Below, piece by piece: positions 20,052 through 31,200 of a stretch of 45,709 nt of DNA. The stretch comes from Planctomycetota bacterium (GTDB taxonomy: Bacteria; Planctomycetota; Planctomycetia; Gemmatales; Gemmataceae), in the NCBI GenBank assembly GCA_029777335.1, contig JAKOSN010000244.1, forward strand, positions 1-45,709, read 5' to 3'. Numbering within the stretch: the stretch's first letter is position 1; every line of letters starts with the position of its first letter. A program made the position numbers and the translations under genes. The notes beneath the pieces are model-generated. The model was not told the DNA's origin and searched no databases. It saw only the letters and a list, made by a program, of their open reading frames with translations.

Positions 20052-21098
20052 TCATGCCTCGCCATCCCCTGGGACCCAGGTTTTGACCGTTTCGATGTAG
20101 GCTTCAAAGTTGGCGACCGGAGTGGTGCGATCGACGCCGTGATTCAGGTTGACGATGTGCCGCTGTCCGCCGCCCTCGTGCAGGCAGCGCCGGGTGGCCT
20201 CCCGCACTTGCTCGGGGGTTCCACTGCGCAGAATCTCCTCGTCCACATTCCCCTGGAACACCAGATGCGGATATGCGCGCCGAGCGCCGGACAGATCATG
20301 GCATCGCCCCAGACTGATCACGTTGGCGCCACTGGCACAAAGGAGCTCGAGATAGGGGCATTCCTTGACAAAAAGGATACGCGGAATCTGGTTGGCTTTG
20401 GCCAGGATCGCTTGATGGTACGGGTGCGCCCACTGCAGATACTCCTCGCGAGTCAGCATCCCTGCCCAGGAATCGAAGAGTTGGTAAACATCGGCCCCCT
20501 CGTGCGCGAGGGTCGTGAGAAAGGCGACGGTTGCGGTGGTGAGTCGATCCAGCAGGAGTTGCCAGGCACGCGGTTGCTCGCGAATGAAGGTGCGCGTTGC
20601 CTCCATGTTCTTGCCTGTGCCAATGCAGTAGGTGGCCACAGTGAAGGGAGCCCCGGCGAAGACCAGCACGGGTAAGGTTCCTGCGAGTTCGCCTTTCACC
20701 ACCCGTAACAGATCGCGAATATGTTGATAGGAATTGGGCTCCGGGTGCGCCTCAAGCCGTTCGGCGTCGGCAAGTCCCTTGATTGTCCATTCGGGTGTTG
20801 GGCCGACCCCCGAGCGCAGGGCGAATGGTTGCCCCATCGCCACGGGGAGGGTGGTGATATCGTAGAAGAGGATAATCCCATCAACCCCGAAGCGACGGGG
20901 CAGGAGCGAGGCGCGTGCGGCCAGTTCGACATTCTCTGAGAATTCGTAGAATGAAAGCCCTCCCCGGAGTTTGTTGAACTCGGGATCCCAGCGTCCGGCC
21001 TGGCGCATGGCCCAGACAGGCGGACGCTCTACCTGTTCACCGCGAGCCGTGCGAACCAGCAGTGGGGCGGACGCTGACGAAGGGGCCGGCTGAGACAT
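20052..21098 (-). CDS. hemE: Uroporphyrinogen decarboxylase
   Basis: HemE decarboxylates the four acetate side chains of uroporphyrinogen III to give coproporphyrinogen III in heme synthesis. The 348-residue protein has the N-terminal signature PPVWAMRQAGRWDPEFNKLR (usually GRY, here GRW), the motif GVDGIILFYDITTLPVAMG, GAPFTVATYCIGTGKNMEATR, LFDSWAGMLTREEY and, near the end, NLNHGVDRTTPVANFEAYIETV. Length is normal. It is followed upstream on the same strand by menG/ubiE with a 42-nt gap, and it converges with the DUF167 gene (33 nt between stops). Heme supply suits the heme-binding PSD1 proteins of this lineage, although no regulatory link is visible. Confidence 0.95.
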   Translation of the reverse strand: MSQPAPSSASAPLLVRTARGEQVERPPVWAMRQAGRWDPEFNKLRGGLSFYEFSENVELAARASLLPRRFGVDGIILFYDITTLPVAMGQPFALRSGVGPTPEWTIKGLADAERLEAHPEPNSYQHIRDLLRVVKGELAGTLPVLVFAGAPFTVATYCIGTGKNMEATRTFIREQPRAWQLLLDRLTTATVAFLTTLAHEGADVYQLFDSWAGMLTREEYLQWAHPYHQAILAKANQIPRILFVKECPYLELLCASGANVISLGRCHDLSGARRAYPHLVFQGNVDEEILRSGTPEQVREATRRCLHEGGGQRHIVNLNHGVDRTTPVANFEAYIETVKTWVPGDGEA

Positions 21099-21140
21099 CG
21101 GGTCCTGCTCTCCTGGATCGAGATTGTCCCCAGGGCGGGT

Positions 21141-21890
21141 TCAAAGCGGGGGGTTCTTCTTGACTCCCACGTACAGGGTAGCAATCCCGAAGGTGAATGG
21201 ATACCAGCGCACCTCGGTTAATCCGTGCTGGCGCAGTCGGTCTGCGAGCGCCTCCCCATCCGGGAATTCCATGACCGAGGCGGGCAGATAGTGATACGCG
21301 CTGTCCTTGCTGCGTGATATCCACTGTCCCAGGGTGGGTAAGACGGTGGTGAAATAAAAGCGATAGAGACGGCCAAAGAGCCAGTGTTGAGGGCGTGAAA
21401 ATTCCAGGATGGCGACCCGCCCGCCCGGTTGTGTGACGCGCACCATCTCCCGGATTCCCTGGTCGGTATTGGTCACATTGCGCAGCCCAAAGGCGACGGT
21501 GGTGATCTGGAAGGAATTGTCCGGGAAAGGGAGATGCTGCGTATCCGCCTCCAGAAAGTGGACATTGGGAAGGGCGTTGCCACCGCGACGCTGCGCGCGT
21601 TCTTGCTTGGCGCGCGCGGGGACCAGCATTTCATGGCAGAAATCGGTGGCGAAGATGGGAACTTGATGGTTCACCACCCGATCATAGGCCAGCGCCAGAT
21701 CGCCGGTGCCCGTGCAGACATCGAGAATGGGCGCCGTTCCCTGGGGAGGAACCAGGCGTGTCGTGCGCCAGCGCCAGTAGCGATCAATGTTCAGACTGAG
21801 CAGATGATTGAGCAGATCGTAGCTGGGCGCAATGTTGCCGAACATGCGGCGGATCCGCTCTTCACGCTTGTCGAGCAACGCGGTCGGCAC
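21141..21890 (-). CDS. ubiE: Demethylmenaquinone methyltransferase (UbiE/MenG)
   Basis: This 249-residue SAM-dependent methyltransferase catalyses the last C-methylation of menaquinone (and of ubiquinone where present). Family features are RRMFGNIAPSYDLLNHLLSL followed by NIDRYWRW, the SAM loop ILDVCTGTGDLAL, DTQHLPFPDNSFQITTVAFGLRNVTN, and RVTQPGGRVAILEFSRP with the long insertion ending ITRSKDSAYHYLPASV-like YHYLPASVMEFPDGE. The start is GTG 21890, preceded by AGGAGAGG at about 6 nt. Planctomycetes usually carry menaquinone, so menG would be the apt functional name. The gene is divergent from the M24 peptidase and co-directional with hemE. Confidence 0.93.
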   Translation of the reverse strand: MPTALLDKREERIRRMFGNIAPSYDLLNHLLSLNIDRYWRWRTTRLVPPQGTAPILDVCTGTGDLALAYDRVVNHQVPIFATDFCHEMLVPARAKQERAQRRGGNALPNVHFLEADTQHLPFPDNSFQITTVAFGLRNVTNTDQGIREMVRVTQPGGRVAILEFSRPQHWLFGRLYRFYFTTVLPTLGQWISRSKDSAYHYLPASVMEFPDGEALADRLRQHGLTEVRWYPFTFGIATLYVGVKKNPPL

Positions 21891-22040
21891 GAGGTCCTCT
21901 CCTTTGCTGGCAGCGAGCCGTTGCGGTCATAGTATATGTAGACAGACCAACATGGTTAGCGAACTCTGCCGCTGGTGCAGGCAGACCACTGGGCAGGGGT
22001 TGTCTGCGGGGTTAACCGCAAAGCGACTGGGGGGAACAAC

Positions 22041-23138
22041 ATGCTCACTCCCGAGGGATGTAAGGCGCGTCGCCAGCGCTTGTGGCAACAACTCGATCCA
22101 CCACCCGAAAGCGACCATTTGCGGTTGGCCGATCCGATCCACCTGATGTATCTGGGCGGCTTTCACGTCGATCCCTTTTCGCTCGGGGGAGGGTTTGGCG
22201 GCTATTTGATGGTGCGCCGCGATGGCCAGGCCAAGTTGCTCCACGACAATCGTCTGCCCAAATCCGTGGAAGAGGCATGTGTCGAGGAACGGGTTGTGGT
22301 GCCCTGGTACGATGGGCAATCCCCGGGACGTGGGCCACGGCAACTCGTCCTCCTTGGCAGTGTGAATCCCAGTAGTGAGACTGGTCTGCGTTTTCACGAT
22401 CGTCCGGGGGATCCCTACGCGGCGACGGTTATCCACACCCTGGCACAGATGCGCCGGCAGAAAGACCCCGACGAGATCGCCCTGTTAAAGCGGTGTATGC
22501 GCGCCACCGAGGCCGGCCATGCCTGGGCGCGTGCGCAGGTGCGTCCAGGGATGACAGAGCTGGACGTGTACTGTGGCATCAATCAGGCATGCATCCAGGC
22601 GGCGCGCCAGGCGGTGATCGTCTATGGCGATTTTGCCGTGAGCCCGGGACCCGTGCGACGGGGCGGTCCGCCCACGAATCAGGTGATCGAACCGGGGGAC
22701 ATGCTCATCCTTGATTACTCGGTCGTGATCGGCGGCTACCGAAGCGACTTCACCAACACGCTCGTGGTGGGCCGGGAGCCGAACGCCGATCAGCAACGGA
22801 TGTACGATCTGTGCCTGGCGGCGATGGCAGCGGGGGAAAAGGAACTCCGTGCACAGCGCGAATGCAGCACGGTGTACGGCGCGGTGCGCGAGGTCTTTGA
22901 AAAGGCCGGCGTGGCGGAGCATTTTCCGCATCACGCCGGCCACGGTCTGGGACTGACCCACCCCGAGGCTCCGTACATTGTGCGCGAAGCAACTGAAACG
23001 CTTCTGGCCGGCGATGTGGTGACCCTGGAGCCAGGGCTCTACATTCACGGGGTCGGCGGCATCCGCATCGAGCACAACTACCTGATTACCGAGCATGGCT
23101 ACGAACGCCTCAGCCACCACACGATCGCGTTGCGCTAG
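22041..23138 (+). CDS. M24 family metallopeptidase (Xaa-Pro aminopeptidase-like)
   Basis: The 365-residue protein has an N-terminal creatinase-type domain and a C-terminal pita-bread peptidase domain. The five metal ligands of the M24 family can be read: D225 (LDYSVVIGGY), D236 (RSDFTNT), H301 (HHAGHGLGL), E330 (LEPGLYI) and E344 (RIEHNYLIT). It should be a cytoplasmic dinuclear-metal aminopeptidase or proline dipeptidase. ATG 22041 was chosen because GGGGGA lies about 6 nt upstream; the earlier in-frame ATG at 21975 would add 22 residues of poor likeness. The gene stands alone, with divergent and convergent neighbours. Confidence 0.9.
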   Translation: MLTPEGCKARRQRLWQQLDPPPESDHLRLADPIHLMYLGGFHVDPFSLGGGFGGYLMVRRDGQAKLLHDNRLPKSVEEACVEERVVVPWYDGQSPGRGPRQLVLLGSVNPSSETGLRFHDRPGDPYAATVIHTLAQMRRQKDPDEIALLKRCMRATEAGHAWARAQVRPGMTELDVYCGINQACIQAARQAVIVYGDFAVSPGPVRRGGPPTNQVIEPGDMLILDYSVVIGGYRSDFTNTLVVGREPNADQQRMYDLCLAAMAAGEKELRAQRECSTVYGAVREVFEKAGVAEHFPHHAGHGLGLTHPEAPYIVREATETLLAGDVVTLEPGLYIHGVGGIRIEHNYLITEHGYERLSHHTIALR

Positions 23139-23178
23139 GTGATTCTCCCCGGCGCGGAAGCGCTCGCCCAGGGAGTGA

Positions 23179-24018
<840 letters not shown>

Positions 24019-24222
24019 GGGTGTCTCCACAGGGATGCGTAGGGATCTTCCGACCGTCATACACCAAAACGGCCAGGGTGACCAGAACCAGCGCAATAAT
24101 CGCCGCGCTTCCCCGAGAAGTTCAGCAATTCCCATTGACCACAAGCACCCCTCTGGTTATCGGAATGACTCCCCTGTTCGGTCGATGTTGCGCGGCTCTC
24201 CTGACTCCAGTCGGAGCGGATC

Positions 24223-24363
24223 ATGAAGCGCCTCATTTTGTTTTTTCTGCTCACCGTCACCATGCTCTCTGGTTGTTCCAATGATCAGGAGCAAGTGCTG
24301 CAGACGGGGCGGTCGATCAATCTGATGCCGACCGAGAAGGAGACCAGGGGAGGATACAACTGA
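24223..24363 (+). CDS. 46-residue small lipoprotein
   Basis: The ORF begins MKRLILFFLLTVTMLSGCSN. The sequence has a basic n-region, a hydrophobic core and a perfect lipobox LSGC with Cys18, so signal peptidase II cleavage would leave a 29-residue lipidated peptide. The mature part (DQEQVLQTGRSINLMPTEKE, then TRGGYN) is polar. GGAG at 24215-24218 lies about 4 nt before the ATG. The gene diverges from the esterase and lies upstream of tRNA-Ser. I do not recognise a family; many planctomycetes have tiny lipoproteins of this type. Lnt encoded at 8899 could acylate it. Confidence 0.65.
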   Translation: MKRLILFFLLTVTMLSGCSNDQEQVLQTGRSINLMPTEKETRGGYN

Positions 24364-24471
24364 CGCTCAAGCAGGAGGTTGATGGTCTTCCTCGCCAAGA
24401 GCAGAAGCGATCAGAGCTTCTGCAGAGGATGGTCTTCTCATGGAGAGCGTGGAATCTCCCGCCGCGGTTTC

Positions 24472-24500
24472 TTGCCAAAGGGTAGGCCGTTCGGTACGAT
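24472..24500 (+). promoter_or_regulatory. Promoter of tRNA-Ser
   Basis: TTGCCA at 24472-24477 and TACGAT at 24495-24500 have a 17-nt spacer. Transcription would start near 24507, about 50 nt before the tRNA 5' end. ATCAGGAA and TTCCTGAT in the leader could pair. Confidence 0.4.
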
Positions 24501-24556
24501 CAACATCAGGAAGGAGAGTGCCTGGCAAGGCGTTCCTGATCCATGAACGATCCGCT

Positions 24557-24643
24557 GGAGAGGTGACCGAGCGGCCGAAGGTGCAGCACTGGAAATGCTG
24601 TGTGGGGGAAACCTCACCGCGGGTTCGAATCCCGCCCTCTCCG
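24557..24643 (+). tRNA. tRNA-Ser (anticodon GGA)
   Basis: The 87-nt sequence folds as a class II tRNA. The acceptor stem is GGAGAGG (24557-24563) with CCTCTCC (24636-24642) and discriminator G. The anticodon stem CAGCA/TGCTG encloses loop CTGGAAA with anticodon GGA at 24591-24593. A long variable arm (TGGGGGAAACCTCA) follows, and the T arm is CGGGTTCGAATCCCG. CCA is not encoded. Confidence 0.97.
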
Positions 24644-24837
24644 TTTCTTTGCATCTTACCATCCTGACTTCCTCACCATGTCTGAGTTACGATGAGGGGT
24701 TCTGCTTGGCACTATCCACGGTGCCAACAATGTGTCAATCTCCCTCCCCCTTGCCACGGGGCAGGAAACTCCTTCACCTAGTGACTGCCTTCCTGGCCGC
24801 TGGTTTGCAGAGCACAGTTGGAGGCGCCGCAAATTAC

Positions 24838-25196
24838 TCACCCACGACAGCTTTGCTCCACCACGTAATGCTTCTTCCCCACCCCGCTGCCGTGGATCTG
24901 TCCCGCCTTCCTCAACGGCTTGATCAGCGACCGATTGCTCAGGGTGAACATCAGACAGATCCACGCCGCCACCCCATAGCCCGCGTCGGCCCGCATTGCC
25001 ACCAGCTGCCGCACCGCGCGAACCTCGGTGGGCAGTCGATGACCCCGCGGCGACTGCGGTGAACCACAGGCGGTGATGCAGGGAGTCCCCTCATCCCAGC
25101 GGCCAACCACTCCTGTTGCTGCGGCGTCGAGAGGGTTACCTCCTTTCGTTGTGGAAGGGAACAGCATTGGTGGGAATGTGTATCAGGAAAAGTCAA
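24838..25196 (-). pseudogene. Broken small gene of unknown function
   Basis: Two overlapping minus-strand frames look like one gene split by a frameshift. The first (from about 25196) reads TLSTPQQQEWLAAGMRGLPA after a strong AAAGGAGGT, but its start codon position holds CTC. The second, ending at 24838, reads TEVRAVRQLVAMRADAGYG, VAAWICLMFTLSNRSLIKPL and RKAGQIHGSGVGKKHYVVEQ with convincing codon use. The last part could be a winged-helix-like domain; I do not recognise the family. It lies just downstream of tRNA-Ser at the start of the decayed accessory region. The rest of 24644-24837 shows nothing I can name. Confidence 0.35.
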
Positions 25197-25198
25197 GC

Positions 25199-28090
25199 TT
25201 ACTGGTCTCTGTCCGGCAGATCACTCGTCGCGTCCACTTCGAACAGCGGTGGGGTCCACTCCACCTTAACGACGTGCCTGCTCCCGGAGATCAGGCGATC
25301 ATGGCGTCGCGGGGGCTGGTGCGCACCCTCATCATCCCGGGCATCGCCAGTTGGACCGCCGCGTTCCTGCGCTAGCGACAGGAACAGGTCCACGTGGCTC
25401 CGTTCGAGCTGGTGGGTAGGCATGCCGAACGCGGCTTGCTCCTGCTCGTTCGAATCGACCAACCAGCTCCACGAGGGGTTGGCTGATTCGCCCCACCAGG
25501 CCGGTGTACGAGCCGCGGAGCCGGTGAGGGTCGCTCGGGCCAGCGCACCGCTGGCGGATTCTGAGGCGGACGCAGCGGCGAAAAAGAGATCGGGGCACGG
25601 TGGGTCGGCGATACCCTGGGGATTGGTGTTGCCCGGTGCCAGTGTGAACGTCCGGTCGGCCAGCTGCGTGCCGGAGGTTCGTGAGGTGGAACTGCTATAC
25701 TGGAAGACCTTGAGTGCCGAGTTGTCCACGATCCAGATGTGGCTCACGTCGTTCGGGTTGATCGTGATGCCCGTCGGGCTGCCGTTCGCCGGGTCGATGC
25801 TCCAACTTCCCAGCAGGCTCCCCGTCAGCGTGTACTTGAAGACCCGGTCCGTTGTGCTGTTATCGACGACCCAGAACGAGGTGCCATCGGTCACAATTCC
25901 CGTGGGGTTCGTATTGCCGGAGGAAAGGGCAAAACTACTCGCAGCCTTCTGACTGCCGGAGAGTCTGCTGGCAGCACCAGCGAACCTGTAGACCCTGTCG
26001 CCTTGCTTGCTGCTGGCGGTCAGCAGCCAGATGTCTGTTCCGTTGGTGGCGATGCCCTGGACCTCGGAGTTTTTCGGAAGCCCACTGGCCGCCCAGGAAC
26101 CGAGCAGTGCGCCGTTGGCATTGTATACGTAGACGGTGTTGTTGGCGTCCGCCACCCAGACCCTGGTTCCCTGCTGGTTGCTTGTGACGTCGCGTGGTGC
26201 CGTGTTCCCCGCTGCCAGCGCAGTGTTCGCGTTGGTCGAACCGGTGGCACCGTACTGGTAGGTTCGGTCGCTGCTGGCGTCATCGACGACATAGAACTTG
26301 GTGCTCTCCACGGGCAGAGGCAGGACGATGTTCTGACTGCTCAGGAACTGGCCCGCCTCCGTCAAGGTGAAGGCCCGGGAACCGCCGAGGGCTTGCACCG
26401 TGTAGTCGCCGGTGGGCAGATACCGGAGATTGTACTCGCCGAAACTCCCAGTCGTGGTGCTGGCCACGACATTCCCATTCTGCTGCAAGGTGACGGCTGC
26501 CCCCTCGGCCGGATAGCCGTTCGCGTAAAGCACCTTACCGAAGACGGCACCGAGAGCATTCTGGTCGATCCTGAGGAGATAGAAAGCTTTCGTGTCGCCC
26601 GGCGGTGTAGCGAGCGTGACGCTGCTCGAGCCGACGTCAAATTCGGTGGTGGCGGCGTCGTACGTTCCTACCGCGTAAATGGCCCCGTCCGCACCAATCG
26701 CGTGTCGGACGTTGCGGCCTTCCTGCCTGGCCCACAGGAATGTGCCGTCGGGGTCGAGTTTCACCAGGTGGGCGTCCTGAGTGGACCCGGGTCGCATCGC
26801 GACCAACGCCTGCTCCGAACCCGGATCCAGGTCGGTCGTCCCTGATCCGGTAAGACGGAAGGTCGCGTACAGATTCCCAGCGGCGTCCGTGGTCAGGACG
26901 TCAGGATCGACGTCGGTCCACCCCTGGACCTGTTTGGCCCAGAGGAAGTTCCCGTTGCCGTCGAGTTTGGCAACGAAAGCGTCCATGCCGGTCGTCCGCG
27001 TCAAGGTGATATTCGAGTTACCAAACGTGACTGGACCATCACCCTGGTACAAGTTACCTGAGACGTAGACAGAGTTCCCCTGCTCGGGATCCGTCTCAGC
27101 GGGATCGTGGTATGCCGCTGAACCGCCGTAGGGCACATAAGCATCGGCACCGCCGATTTGCTGGACCCAGACGAATTGGCCGGTCGTCACGTCGATTTTA
27201 CTCGTGAAACTGTCCGCACCTATCGCGCTGCGCCGGGTGAGCGTCTGAGAGCCGAAGCTGATCGAAGAGGAAAGGAACGCTCCTGACACGTACGCGTTGC
27301 CCACCGTATCGACGGCTATCAAGGCGCTTTCATTTCGCACGCCCCCCGCTCGCGTTGCCCAGGCGAACGAACCAGTGCTCGTGAGTTTCGCCACGAAAAT
27401 ATCTTCGTATCCAGCACTGACCAGCACGTCCCGGTTATCGCCGTAACTGGCCGTACGATCGAAATCGGCCGTTCCCGTGAAACTACCCGCGAGGAGGATC
27501 GACCCGTCTGGTGCAACCGCGAGGGGGCGCGGCAGCAGCGTCGCGCCCTCGCCGCCGATTGCCCGCGTCCAGAGGACGTTGCCGTCGGAATCCATTGTCC
27601 CGACAAGGGTATCGAGCGTCCCGACCGCAGTGACGGACCCACTCGAGGTATAGGTCGTTCCGTCATTGTTGATGCCCGTGATGTCCGCGGTGCCCGTGAA
27701 CCCCGTGGAAAAGCAGATCATGCCGTCGGGCGCGACTTTGACGGAACTCCAGGCGTACCCGTTGCCGACAGAGCTGTCCGCACCCGGGCTGCCGATTCTG
27801 CGCGCCCACTGGAAGGCACCGTCCGGCGCGTATTTCGCCACAAAGGCATCGTCTTCACCCGCACTACTGAGGATGTGCTCACCCGGTCCCGAATCGAAAT
27901 CGAGCGATCCTTGAAACGTCCCAGAGACGTAGAAGTTGCCGCTCGCGTCGAGGGCGGTCGTGCCGTTGCTTGCCGCGTCACCCTCTAACCCCAGGGCGAA
28001 ACCACTCGGCACCAGGCGGTCTTCCAGGACTTCCAGAGTCGGGCGGTACGCGGACGAGCGGCGGGACCGGAACCCTTTGTTCGCGGACAT
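25199..28090 (-). CDS. Exported or surface beta-propeller protein (SBBP-like repeats) with LExLEDR motif
   Basis: The 963-residue protein has no classical signal peptide. It begins with a basic run (RSRRSSAYRP) and LEVLEDRLVPSG, the N-terminal motif seen on many large planctomycete surface proteins. Residues about 40-480 hold many propeller repeats of the type DASGNFYVSGTFQGSLDFD then DAFVAKYAPDGAFQWARRIG. A carboxypeptidase-regulatory-like beta domain follows (GKVLYANGYPAEGAAVTLQQ, TGDYTVQALGG), and then NHL/SBBP-like repeats with TGIVTDGTSFWVVDNS. The start at 28090 has GGAGAG upstream. It is the third minus-strand gene after an ECF sigma factor and a TPR kinase. An adhesin or matrix role is only an inference. 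The C-terminal 120 residues have different composition and may be a sorting tail. Confidence 0.8.
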   Translation of the reverse strand: MSANKGFRSRRSSAYRPTLEVLEDRLVPSGFALGLEGDAASNGTTALDASGNFYVSGTFQGSLDFDSGPGEHILSSAGEDDAFVAKYAPDGAFQWARRIGSPGADSSVGNGYAWSSVKVAPDGMICFSTGFTGTADITGINNDGTTYTSSGSVTAVGTLDTLVGTMDSDGNVLWTRAIGGEGATLLPRPLAVAPDGSILLAGSFTGTADFDRTASYGDNRDVLVSAGYEDIFVAKLTSTGSFAWATRAGGVRNESALIAVDTVGNAYVSGAFLSSSISFGSQTLTRRSAIGADSFTSKIDVTTGQFVWVQQIGGADAYVPYGGSAAYHDPAETDPEQGNSVYVSGNLYQGDGPVTFGNSNITLTRTTGMDAFVAKLDGNGNFLWAKQVQGWTDVDPDVLTTDAAGNLYATFRLTGSGTTDLDPGSEQALVAMRPGSTQDAHLVKLDPDGTFLWARQEGRNVRHAIGADGAIYAVGTYDAATTEFDVGSSSVTLATPPGDTKAFYLLRIDQNALGAVFGKVLYANGYPAEGAAVTLQQNGNVVASTTTGSFGEYNLRYLPTGDYTVQALGGSRAFTLTEAGQFLSSQNIVLPLPVESTKFYVVDDASSDRTYQYGATGSTNANTALAAGNTAPRDVTSNQQGTRVWVADANNTVYVYNANGALLGSWAASGLPKNSEVQGIATNGTDIWLLTASSKQGDRVYRFAGAASRLSGSQKAASSFALSSGNTNPTGIVTDGTSFWVVDNSTTDRVFKYTLTGSLLGSWSIDPANGSPTGITINPNDVSHIWIVDNSALKVFQYSSSTSRTSGTQLADRTFTLAPGNTNPQGIADPPCPDLFFAAASASESASGALARATLTGSAARTPAWWGESANPSWSWLVDSNEQEQAAFGMPTHQLERSHVDLFLSLAQERGGPTGDARDDEGAHQPPRRHDRLISGSRHVVKVEWTPPLFEVDATSDLPDRDQ

Positions 28091-28231
28091 GACATACTCT
28101 CCTGGGAGGGACTTCACACGGTTTTAGTTTTGCAGCACAAAAACCAGTGCGCCCTCCAGCGGTCGAGTACATCACGGAAAAGAAGAGATTTTGAAAGTGT
28201 GTCCCCGAAAAGGCACATCCCTCAAGGGAAT

Positions 28232-31200
28232 TTATGGTACGGGGGTCCCAGGTTTGAGCTTCATTCGCCACTCGTTGGCCTTCTCCGGTCGGTCTGTTGC
28301 TTCATACAACTGCACAACTCGCTCGATGGCCTCGGTTAGTCGATACTTCACTCCCACAGGGATTGTCGCTTCCCTCTTTTTCATCCCGTCAAAGCCCTGG
28401 ATGATCAGCAGCTCGGCTTCTGGATACTTTTTCTGGGCCAGCAGGACCCCGCCGAGTACCGACATGGTGTTGAATGTGATCCATTTGTCCGAATCCGTCT
28501 TCTCGAAAATCTTCAGACACTCACAAAGTAACGATGCAGCGGCAGCATACTTCTTTTGCTGGAGCGAAATCTGACTGAGACTGAGCAGGGCATAGGCTTT
28601 CCCTTGCGACCCCTCCGGGTTGTGTTTGGAAACCGCGTCGAGACCTTCCGAGAAGAGCGTATCTGCTTTTTCAATTTCACCCAGAGCCAGGTGCAGGAGC
28701 GCCACACTGGTCACACTGGTGACGGTAGTCAAGTGGCCAGGGCCGAAGCGGGCTTTCCGCGCCGTCAAGACCTCCTCCTGCAAGGTCAGTGCCTCTCGGA
28801 CCTGGCCCATTTTCCGGTACTCGTCGGCTAACCCAAGCATCGTGGTTTGCAGGTAGTTGTTTTTGGTCGTGAGTTTCGTCTTCCACGTTGCAAGAATCTC
28901 CTCATAGGCGGCCACCGCAAGTTTGGGTTTGCCAGCAGCCACATACACGGACGCCATTTCGTTCACCCACGAGACGATCGACGGGTCGTCTGGTCTTAAT
29001 CTGGCCTTCTGTCCCTTCACCACTTGCTCGTAGAAAACAACCGCGAGATGGTACTTCCCGGCGGACCGGTATGCCTTGGCCAGCGAGTAGGCACTGTCAA
29101 TCGTACATGGGTGGTCGAAGGGAAATTGGGCCCTTATCTCCTTCGCTGTTTCCTCCAGCAATCGCAATGCCTGGTCAGGTTTCCCGTCGGCGCGATACGC
29201 GCGGACCAGGCTCAGCATACTTTCGCGCGTGTTCTCGTGATCCAGACCGAGTGTGGCCTTCCGTTTCGTATAGACCTCCTTGTGCAAACGTAAGGCGACC
29301 TCGTGTTTCCCGGCCCTCTCATACCACGAGGCGACCTCGTGCGTGAGCTGGAGTGTACTGGGGTCGTCGGGGCCGAGCCGCGCCTTTGTCTCCTCGACCA
29401 GCTGCTCAAACAGGGTAACGGCCCTCTCGGGTTTCCCAACCCGAGTATAGAGGACGCTCAGCCACCTGCGATGTATGGCCGTTTCAGGGTGGCTGTAGCC
29501 GAGCCGGCGGATGTAACACATAACAACCCGTTCATACAGGAGCATGGCTACGTTCAGTTCGTTAGATTGTGCATATGCCTCGGCCAGATGACTCATCACC
29601 TTCAGCGTGTGCGGATGCTCCGGCCCGAACCTGGTCTCGAACCCATTCCACGCTTGCCGGAGGAGGGACACGGCCTGATCGTAGTGTCCCGCTTCTACGT
29701 AGAACACGGCCAAAGTGCTCATGCTTTCGAGGATCTGGGTGTTGTCCAGGCCGAGCTTTCGCTTCTGCATCTCCACGACTTGTTCGAGCAGAGCCTGGCC
29801 TTGACGCGGCTTGTGGTTCAGGCGGTACCCATTGGCCAGGAAATGCATCCTGCGGAGGGTATCGGGGTGGTCGGCTCCAAGTCTCCTGGTGCTCGCAGCG
29901 ACAAGTTCTTCGCACAGAGACAAGGCCTCTTCGATGTTCCCGCATTGCTCGTACGTTGAGGCGAGGAGTTCGAGGCTGGTGAGGCGGGAAGGGTGATCCA
30001 GGGGCAGCGTGGCCCTCTCCCTCTCAACGGTTTCGCGAATGAGTGCCAATGCCCGGTTGCGCTCACCTGCTTCCAGGCACGCATGGGCCAGGTTGTGCAT
30101 GCTCACCAGCGTGTCAAAATGGTCTGGCCCGAGTTCGGCGAGCCGCTTCTTGAGGGAACGCTCCAACTGTACTACGGCCTTGCGGTATTCACCAACGCCC
30201 AGGTACGCGTCGCCAAGTGCAACCTGAAGTCGCGCTTGCATGAGCGGGTTCTTCGTCGCTTCTTCCACCCGTACCGCCACGTTGTCCAGTTCGGCGACCA
30301 GGCGGTTTTTGAGTTCTGGTCCCTCAATGGAGCCCCTTTCCGGGTTTAGATTCTTGAAGATGGATGCCAGTAACTCTGTCGCGGTTTCCGCATGCTGACG
30401 GCGATCATCCGCCTCCTTCTGAGCCTCGCTCGCCTTGTGGGCCTGGTCGTTTGCCTGGAGTAAACCGATCGTGGTGCCGACGATTCCCGCCACGAGTACC
30501 AGCAACACCACCACGCCCGCCGCCACGGGCCCCGTGTGTCGACGAATGAACTTCTGGAACCGATATCCCACGGAGGGCGGATATGCCATCACCGGTTCGT
30601 CGTTCAGGTAGCGCTGGACATCCGCGGCCAGCGTTCCCACCGTCTCGTAGCGCCGGTTGCGGTCCTTCTCCAGGCACTTCATAACGATCCAATCGAGTTC
30701 ACCCCGGATCGTATGAACCAATCGGAGCGGGGCCTCGCCACGTTGGCCAGCAACCGTGGACATCGCCTCTGCCCTCAGCGTGCTCAAGCGGGCGCTGAGG
30801 CGGGCGGGGTCATCCTCCCGGATGATGCGCCGCAGTTCGTCGTGGCTGACATTGCGGATCGTCTCGCGCTCGATCGGCGTCGTCCCGGTCAGTAGCTCGT
30901 ACAGGAGGACGCCGAGAGAGTACACGTCCGTGCGCGTGTCGATGTCCAGGCTGCTCTGCCCGGCCTGTTCCGGACTCATGTACAGCGGCGTGCCCACGAG
31001 CTGGGAAAGCTCCGTGTAGATCGTCTTGTCGGTGAGCGGTTGCCCCACCGCCTTGGCGATGCCGAAGTCGATCACCTTCACGACCGGGATCACGTCGTGA
31101 ACGGCGACCAGCACGTTGGAGGGCTTGAGATCGCGGTGGATGATCCCCTTCTGGTGCGCGTGCTGCACCGCCGAGCACACCTGGTGGAACAACCCCAGGC

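Noticed and set aside
22005..22022. Near-palindrome TGCGGGGTTAACCGCA upstream of the M24 peptidase gene
   Set aside because: The stem is only about 5 bp and there is no second copy, so an operator cannot be claimed.
24557..24643. Attachment-site duplication of the tRNA-Ser 3' end
   Set aside because: No second copy of the tRNA 3' sequence was noticed in the rest of the window.
25739..26845. Plus-strand 368-codon frame opposite the propeller protein
   Set aside because: It mirrors the codon repeats of the minus-strand gene and has no recognisable domain.
28118..28231. RNA gene or riboswitch between the kinase and propeller genes
   Set aside because: The 114-bp gap shows no strong stem or known RNA motif.
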